Positions 58,874 through 64,000 of a stretch of 64,000 nucleotides of DNA are shown in pieces. The stretch is from Streptomyces humi. GTDB taxonomy: Bacteria > Actinomycetota > Actinomycetes > Streptomycetales > Streptomycetaceae. Location: contig NZ_LBMU02000058.1 in assembly GCF_001005085.2 (NCBI RefSeq), positions 1 to 64,000 of the forward strand, read 5' to 3'. The notes beneath the pieces were generated by a model. It saw only the letters and a list, made by a program, of their open reading frames with translations, was not told where the DNA came from and ran no database searches. Both the position numbers and the translations under genes were made by a program. Each line of letters starts with the position of its first letter. The first letter of the stretch is position 1.

Positions 58874-59078
58874 AGGGCAGGAGGCGCTCGATGCAGTTCG
58901 GGCCCTCCCGCTCCAGCTTCTTCCTGGCCCACTCCAGCGTCGCCGGGGTGACGTCCCGGCCCGACGCCAGCACCAGGTCCTCCGGCGCCACCCCGGAGCC
59001 GGGGGCGCTGTGCAGGATGGAGTCCGGGGTGGCGCGGTCATCGGACAGCCGGGACGCTTCGGGTTCTGAGGTCGACAT
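58872..59078 (-). CDS. Small hypothetical protein (68 residues)
   Basis: The start has a strong ribosome site (GAAGGAGGGACC before ATG), which supports expression. The 68-residue protein reads MSTSEPEASRLSDDRATPD... and ends ASGRDVTPATLEWARKKLEREGPNCIERLLP, a helical C-terminal half with a single Cys. I do not recognise the family. It lies directly upstream of sthA on the same strand. Confidence 0.72.
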   Translation of the reverse strand: MSTSEPEASRLSDDRATPDSILHSAPGSGVAPEDLVLASGRDVTPATLEWARKKLEREGPNCIERLLP

Positions 59079-59247
59079 GGTCCCTCCTTCGCGGAGCGGG
59101 TGCACCTTCTCACCATTGCCCGCATGGCCGCACCCCGCATCCCGAGCGGATCCGGGCCCCGGCCCGGCCGGGCAGCCGGTGCGGAACGGAACGTATCCCT
59201 TTTAAGCTGGTACGTGACCGTACACCCGTTCCGGGGAGGCCGCCACG

Positions 59248-61092
59248 ATGGCCGAGCAGGCGTTCTACCAGAATGCGCCCGGGAGCCCCCGCTACCTGCC
59301 GATCGCCGAGCACGGACTGATCGGCGACCTGCGCAGCGTGGCCCTGGTCGGCAGCAACGGCACGATCGACTGGTACTGCACCCCGTCCTTCGACTCGCCG
59401 AGCGTCTTCGCCGCGGTCCTGGACGCCGAGCGCGGCGGTTTCTTCGCGCTGGCCGCCGCCGTACCGGCCCGGACCAAGCAGTTCTACTTCCCCGACACCA
59501 ACGTGCTGATCACCCGCTTCTACACCGACGAGGGGGTCGGCGAGGTCCAGGACTTCATGCCCGTGACGGGCGAGGGCGCCGAGCCGGCGGAGTGCGAGCG
59601 GCACCGGCTGATCCGCCGGGTGGTGTGCGTGCGCGGCACCGTGCCCTTCCGGGTCCGGGTGGCCCCCCGCTTCGACTACGGCGCGGTACCGCACACCCTG
59701 CGCATGCTGGGCGACACCGTGCTCTTCGAGGCCGCCACCATGTCCCTGGCCCTCACCTCCACGGTGGCCCTGGAGAGCGACGGTCCGGACGCCCACGCCG
59801 ACTTCAAACTCGCCGAGGGCGAGTCCGCCGTCTTCGCCCTCGACCAGGCCGGCGGGCACATCGCCCCGCGCGGCTGTGCCCGCACCGAGGCCCAGCGGCA
59901 GTTCGAGAGCACCGTCTGCTACTGGCGGCGCTGGCTGCACCAGTCCCGCTACCGGGGCCGCTGGCGCGAGATGGTGCACCGCTCGGCCCTCACCCTGAAA
60001 CTGCTCACCTACGCGCCCACCGGCGCCATCGTCGCCGCGCCCACCACCAGCCTCCCCGAACAGTTCGGCGGCGAACGCAACTGGGACTACCGCTACGTCT
60101 GGATCCGCGACGCCGCCTTCGCCGTGTACGCCCTGCTGCGGCTCGGCTTCAGCAGCGAGGCCGCGGCCTTCATGAAGTTCGTGACCACCTACATCAGCCC
60201 GGGCGACGGGTTCGCCTCCGGCCCACTGCAAATCATGTACGGCATCGACGGCCGCACCGACCTGCCCGAACGCACCCTCCCGCACCTGGAGGGCCACTGC
60301 GGCTCGGCCCCGGTCCGGGTCGGCAACGACGCGGCCGGCCAGCTCCAGCTGGACATCTACGGCGCCCTCATCGACTCGATCTACCTCTACGACAAGTGGG
60401 CGCAGCCGATCTCCAGCGCCCAGTGGGACGACGTCACCCGCCTCGTCGACTGGGTCGCCGACCACTGGGACCAGCCCGACGAGGGCATCTGGGAGACCCG
60501 GGGCGGCCGCAAGAACTTCCTGTACTCGCGGCTGATGTGCTGGGTGGCCATCGAGCGGGCGATCCGCCTGGCCAACCGGCGCGGTCTGCCCGCCGACCTG
60601 CCCCGCTGGCGGCAGGCCCGCGACATGATCTACCGGCGGATCATGGACCGCGGCTGGTCCGAGCGGCGCGGCGCCTTCGTCCAGTACGAGGGCGGGCAGG
60701 TGCTCGACGCCTCACTGCTCATGATGCCGCTGGCCAAGTTCATCGCCCCGACCGACCCCAAGTGGCTGTCCACCCTGGACGCCCTCACCGAGGACCTGGT
60801 CTCCGACTCCCTCGTCTACCGCTACGACCCGCAGGCCAGCCCCGACGGCCTGCGCGGCGACGAGGGCACCTTCTCCATCTGCTCGTTCTGGTACGTCGAG
60901 GCCATGGTGCGCGCCGGACGCGTCGACGAGGCCCGGCTCGCCTTCGAGAAGATGCTCACCTACGCCAACCATCTCGGCCTGTACGCCGAGGAGATCGGCC
61001 GCACCGGCGAGCAACAGGGCAACTTCCCGCAGGCGTTCACCCATCTCGCCCTGATCAGTGCCGCCTTCAACCTGGACCGCGCGCTGGGCTGA
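59248..61092 (+). CDS. GH15-family glucoamylase/trehalase-like enzyme
   Basis: This 614-residue cytoplasmic enzyme has an N-terminal beta-sandwich domain (about 1-240; YLPIAEHGLIGDLRSVALVGSNGTIDWYCTPSFDSPSVFAAVLDA) and an (alpha/alpha)6 barrel. The general acid Glu is in DEGIWETRGG (about residue 416) and the general base Glu in AEEIGRTGEQQGNFPQAF (about 582). NWDYRYVWIRDAAFAVYAL is a further family landmark. GH15 members of this form in actinobacteria cleave alpha-glucosidic bonds, some specifically trehalose. It lacks a signal peptide, so an internal alpha-glucan or trehalose is likely. GGGGAGG lies eight bases before the ATG. Confidence 0.92.
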   Translation: MAEQAFYQNAPGSPRYLPIAEHGLIGDLRSVALVGSNGTIDWYCTPSFDSPSVFAAVLDAERGGFFALAAAVPARTKQFYFPDTNVLITRFYTDEGVGEVQDFMPVTGEGAEPAECERHRLIRRVVCVRGTVPFRVRVAPRFDYGAVPHTLRMLGDTVLFEAATMSLALTSTVALESDGPDAHADFKLAEGESAVFALDQAGGHIAPRGCARTEAQRQFESTVCYWRRWLHQSRYRGRWREMVHRSALTLKLLTYAPTGAIVAAPTTSLPEQFGGERNWDYRYVWIRDAAFAVYALLRLGFSSEAAAFMKFVTTYISPGDGFASGPLQIMYGIDGRTDLPERTLPHLEGHCGSAPVRVGNDAAGQLQLDIYGALIDSIYLYDKWAQPISSAQWDDVTRLVDWVADHWDQPDEGIWETRGGRKNFLYSRLMCWVAIERAIRLANRRGLPADLPRWRQARDMIYRRIMDRGWSERRGAFVQYEGGQVLDASLLMMPLAKFIAPTDPKWLSTLDALTEDLVSDSLVYRYDPQASPDGLRGDEGTFSICSFWYVEAMVRAGRVDEARLAFEKMLTYANHLGLYAEEIGRTGEQQGNFPQAFTHLALISAAFNLDRALG

Positions 61093-61094
61093 CC

Positions 61095-63818
61095 TCAGGG
61101 CAGCGGCTGCTCGGCCCAGATTATCTTGCCCGCGGGCGTGTAGCGGGTGCCCCAGCGCTCGGCGATCTGCGCCACCAGGAACAGCCCCCGGCCGCCCTCG
61201 TCGGTGCTCGCCGCGTACCGCAGGTGCGGGGAGGTGGTGCTGGCGTCGGAGACCTCGCAGATCAGCGTCCGGTCGCGGAGCAGCCGGACGCCGATGGGGG
61301 CGCGGCCGTAGCGGATGGCGTTGGTGACCAGCTCGCTGAGGATCAGCTCGGTGGTGAACGACAGCTCGTCCAGGCCCCACTCCGACAGCTGACGGGTCAC
61401 CTTCGACCGCACCTCGGAGACGGCCGCCGGATCCGCCGGCACCTGCCACTCGGCGATCCGGTCCGGGCCGAGCGCCCTGGTGCGGGCGACGAGCAGCGCC
61501 ACGTCGTCGCTGGGACGGGCCGGCAGCCTTTCCAGTACGGCCGCACAGGTCTCGTCGGGGGTGCCGTCCGCCGCCGACTCCAGGGCGCCGGCGAGCAGTT
61601 CGAGCCCCTCGTCGATGTCCCGCTGCCGGTCCTCGACCAGCCCGTCGGTGTACAGCACCAGCCTGCTGTCCGCGGGCAGCTCCAGCTCGGCCGTCTCGAA
61701 GGGCAGGCCGCCCACCCCCAGCGGCGGACCGGCCGGGACGTCCGGGAACTCCACACTGCCGTCGGGCCTGAGCAGCGCCGGCGGCGGATGACCGGCCCGC
61801 GCCACCGTGCAGCGCCGCGACACCGGATCGTAGATCGCGTACAGGCAGGTCGCCCCGGTGATGGTGGTCATGCCGTCCGAGGGCGTCTCGTCCTGGTCGA
61901 TTCGGCTCACCAACTCGTCCAGCAGCCCGAGGAGTTCGTCCGGCTGGAGGTCGAGGGCGGTGAAGTTGTGCACAGCGGTGCGCAGCCGCCCCATGGTCGC
62001 CGCCGCGTGCAGCCCGTGCCCCACCACGTCCCCGACCACCAGCGCCACCCGGGCCCCGGACAGCGGCAGCACGTCGAACCAGTCACCGCCGACCCCCGAC
62101 TGCGCCGGCAGATAGCGGTAGGCGATGTCGAGGGCGCTCTGCTCCGGCAGGCTGCGCGGCAGCAGGCTGCGCTGGAGGGTGACCGCCATGCTGTGCTCAC
62201 GCGTGTAGCGGCGGGCGTTGTCGATGGAGACGGCGGCGCGGGCCACCAGCTCCTCGGCGAGGGCCAGCTCCTCGGAGTCGAACGGCGCGGGCTTCTCCGA
62301 CCGGCAGAAGTTGGCCAGCCCCAGCACCAGGTTCCCGGCCCGCAGCGGCACGGTGATCAGCGAGTGGATGCCGAACTCCAGGATCCGGCCGGTCAGCTCC
62401 ACGTCCTGGGCCCGCCAGCCGGGCGCCTGACGCAGCACGGGCTCGACCACGGAGTCGCCGGTGTCCAGACTGCGCGCCTGCGGTGAGGAGGCCACGAACC
62501 GGAACCGTTCGCCGACCGGGTACAGCGGGGCGTCCTTGCGGATCCCGGTGAGCGCCACCCGGCGCAGCGCGTCCCCCGGCTTCGGCTCCTCGCCCTTGAG
62601 CACCGCGTCGTACAGGTCGACCGTGGCGTAGTCCGCGAACCGGGGTACCGCCAGCTCCGCGAGCTCCTCCGCGGTCCGGCTGACGTCCAGGCTGGTACCG
62701 ATGCCCACCCCGGCGTCGTACAGCATGTTCAGCCGTTCGCGGGCCACTTCGGCGCGGCCGGACAGGGCCCGCAGCTCGGTGGAGTCGCGCAGGGTGATGA
62801 CGCTGCCCGGCGGGCCGCCGCGCACCTCGATGGGACGCTGGTTGACGGCCAGCAGACGGTCCTTGACCCGGTGCACCTCGTCGGTGGCGATCCGCCCCGA
62901 GGCGATCAACTCGGCGGTGTCGCCGTCCAGACCGAGGTCCAGGACACGCCGGTGCTCGGCGTCCGCGGGCAGTTCGAGCAGGCGCTGGGCCTCGTCGTTG
63001 GCGAGCATCAGCCGTCCGTCGCCGCCGACGATCAGCACGCCCTCCCGCACCGAGTGCAGCACCGCGTCATGGTGCTCGTACATGCGGGTCATCTCGTTCG
63101 GGCCCAGACCGTGCGTCTGACGCATCAGTCGGCGACTGACCAGCGCCGTCCCCGCAAGCGCCAGGGCCAGTGCCACACCCGCCGCGGTCAGCAGCAGCGG
63201 CAGCTGCTGGTCGGCGGCGCCACCCACGTGCGCGGTGGTGATGCCGGCCGACACCAGCCCCACCACCCTGCCGTCGGCGTCCCTGACCGGCACCACCGCC
63301 TGCACCAGCTCCCCGATGGTGCCGTGCACCTCCTCGGAGACGATCCCGCCGGCCACCGCGGGCCCGATGTCCCCGACGAACTTCTTGCCGATCCGGTCGG
63401 GTTTGGGATGCGTGTACCGGATTCCCTCGGTGTTCATGACGACGATGAAGTCCACGCCGGTCGCCTTGCGGGCCGCCTCCGCCTTCGGCTGGAGCACGGT
63501 CGTGGGGTTCGGCAGCCGCAGCGCCGCCGCCGTGCCCGGCGCGTTGGCGAAGGTCTGGGCGACGGCCAGCGACCGGTTGCGCGCCTCGGTGCTGCTGTCG
63601 TGCCGCACCTGGAGCACCTGCGCCACCACGGCGGCCGCGACCAGCAGCAGCACGATCACCACCTGGAGGACGAACACCTGTCCGGCCACACTGCGCCCAC
63701 TGAGCGCGGACCGGACCTGTCCCGCCCTGCTCGCCCCCTGCTCCCGCTCGGTGAGCGGCGCACGCGGACTCCCGGAGCGGGGCGGCCGAGTATCGGGCCG
63801 GCCGGGCAGACGGACCAT
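61095..63818 (-). CDS. Membrane-bound PAS/GAF/PP2C/HATPase sensor-regulator (SpoIIE-type)
   Basis: This 907-residue protein has TM1 at about residues 46-68, an extracellular Cache-like sensor (about 70-205; ATGVDFIVVMNTEGIRYTHPKPDRIGKKF) and TM2 at about 208-231. A cytoplasmic PAS domain follows (about 250-355), then GAF (365-540), a PP2C SpoIIE phosphatase (550-775; GGDWFDVLPLSG, VGDVVGHGLHAAATMG, YTDGLVEDRQRDIDEG) and a C-terminal HATPase_c/anti-sigma kinase (780-905; LSELVTNAIRYG, EGGRGLFLVAQIAERWG). It combines phosphatase and kinase for anti-sigma partner switching. The Cache sensor resembles CitA/DcuS-type domains (KPDRIGKKFVG), so a small carboxylate ligand is possible. It converges with the GH15 gene. 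Confidence 0.9.
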   Translation of the reverse strand: MVRLPGRPDTRPPRSGSPRAPLTEREQGASRAGQVRSALSGRSVAGQVFVLQVVIVLLLVAAAVVAQVLQVRHDSSTEARNRSLAVAQTFANAPGTAAALRLPNPTTVLQPKAEAARKATGVDFIVVMNTEGIRYTHPKPDRIGKKFVGDIGPAVAGGIVSEEVHGTIGELVQAVVPVRDADGRVVGLVSAGITTAHVGGAADQQLPLLLTAAGVALALALAGTALVSRRLMRQTHGLGPNEMTRMYEHHDAVLHSVREGVLIVGGDGRLMLANDEAQRLLELPADAEHRRVLDLGLDGDTAELIASGRIATDEVHRVKDRLLAVNQRPIEVRGGPPGSVITLRDSTELRALSGRAEVARERLNMLYDAGVGIGTSLDVSRTAEELAELAVPRFADYATVDLYDAVLKGEEPKPGDALRRVALTGIRKDAPLYPVGERFRFVASSPQARSLDTGDSVVEPVLRQAPGWRAQDVELTGRILEFGIHSLITVPLRAGNLVLGLANFCRSEKPAPFDSEELALAEELVARAAVSIDNARRYTREHSMAVTLQRSLLPRSLPEQSALDIAYRYLPAQSGVGGDWFDVLPLSGARVALVVGDVVGHGLHAAATMGRLRTAVHNFTALDLQPDELLGLLDELVSRIDQDETPSDGMTTITGATCLYAIYDPVSRRCTVARAGHPPPALLRPDGSVEFPDVPAGPPLGVGGLPFETAELELPADSRLVLYTDGLVEDRQRDIDEGLELLAGALESAADGTPDETCAAVLERLPARPSDDVALLVARTRALGPDRIAEWQVPADPAAVSEVRSKVTRQLSEWGLDELSFTTELILSELVTNAIRYGRAPIGVRLLRDRTLICEVSDASTTSPHLRYAASTDEGGRGLFLVAQIAERWGTRYTPAGKIIWAEQPLP

Positions 63819-63964
63819 GAGCCCATGTCTACACTGCCCGGCCGCGCGAGGCGAGGGGGTCTCATGAGGTAACCGGACCGATACCCCGTTCCGGCCCCGC
63901 TCCGGCCCCGTCCCGCCGACGTTCCACCGATGTTCCGCCGCGGCCGCGGCCCGGACTTCGCCGT

Positions 63965-64000
63965 TCAGTGCGGCGGGCGGCGGGTCGCCAGCAGCAGTGC
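63965..64000 (-). CDS. 3' end of a further gene (partial)
   Basis: The frame reading from the window edge ends ALLLATRRPPH and a TGA stop at 63965-63967. Only 11 codons are visible, so neither reality nor function can be judged. The upstream part lies outside the window. Confidence 0.35.
   Translation of the reverse strand, partial: ALLLATRRPPH

Noticed and set aside
1..64000. Mobile elements, prophage, CRISPR arrays, tRNA and rRNA genes
   Set aside because: No transposase, integrase, spaced direct repeats or cloverleaf/rRNA-like sequence was noticed, and gene content looks continuous and chromosomal.

Overview
The window looks like a chromosomal segment of a Streptomyces or close relative. 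G+C is very high, many genes start with GTG, several secreted proteins carry Tat-type signals, and the family mix is typical (two SpoIIE-type PP2C phosphatases, an ANTAR domain, ROK regulators, mycothiol-linked formaldehyde oxidation, GH15/GH27/GH65 enzymes). I see no rRNA, tRNA, CRISPR array, transposase or phage gene, and I cannot name the species.

Layout. 1-9.4 kb: secreted GH27 alpha-galactosidase, folD, an NTF2-like protein, a small secreted protein, an ABC exporter half, a two-gene mycothiol-dependent formaldehyde module, an orphan membrane protein and an SDR oxidoreductase. 9.4-20.5 kb: PLP decarboxylase, L,D-transpeptidase, a divergent Gfo/Idh/MocA dehydrogenase-ROK regulator pair sharing duplicated operator-like sites, a membrane-anchored S1 protease, a MalY/PatB-type C-S lyase, a PPOX protein and a 920-residue secreted hydrolase. 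20.6-31.1 kb: a DUF35-type protein and a TetR regulator linked by matching palindromes, a peptidoglycan-binding membrane protein, an ANTAR-GAF-PAS-PP2C phosphatase, a RpiR/SIS regulator, a GT39-like membrane transferase and a Tat-exported PAP2 phosphatase.

31.2-45.4 kb is a carbohydrate region. A BadF/GlcNAc-type kinase and a ROK regulator diverge around a 13-bp-arm palindrome. The ROK gene is followed by a sugar ABC importer (binding protein and two permeases) and two consecutive toroid-type proteins without signal peptides. These look like intracellular enzymes acting on an imported oligosaccharide of unknown identity. A kinase-like P-loop protein and a translationally coupled beta-phosphoglucomutase/GH65 phosphorylase pair follow.

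45.4-57.3 kb: a BlaI-M56 (BlaR1-like) sensor pair lies beside near-perfect CCCTACA/TGTAGGG palindromes that also front a YbhN-type flippase gene. Next are a DedA-PAP2 pair, an unusual EfeU-EfeO fusion followed by EfeB (iron uptake), a NiCoT Ni/Co transporter, a helical-repeat protein and an APC permease. 57.3-64 kb: soluble transhydrogenase SthA, a small conserved-looking protein, a GH15 glucoamylase/trehalase-like enzyme, a large membrane-bound PAS/GAF/PP2C/HATPase regulator and the last codons of a further gene.

The best candidates for undescribed biology are the importer plus twin-toroid locus (32.7-41.2 kb), the BlaI operator set (46.8-47.0 kb) with related sites at 49.5-49.65 kb, and the EfeU-EfeO fusion. 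Function calls come from reading translated sequence and recalling family motifs. No database search was possible, so residue numbers are approximate.
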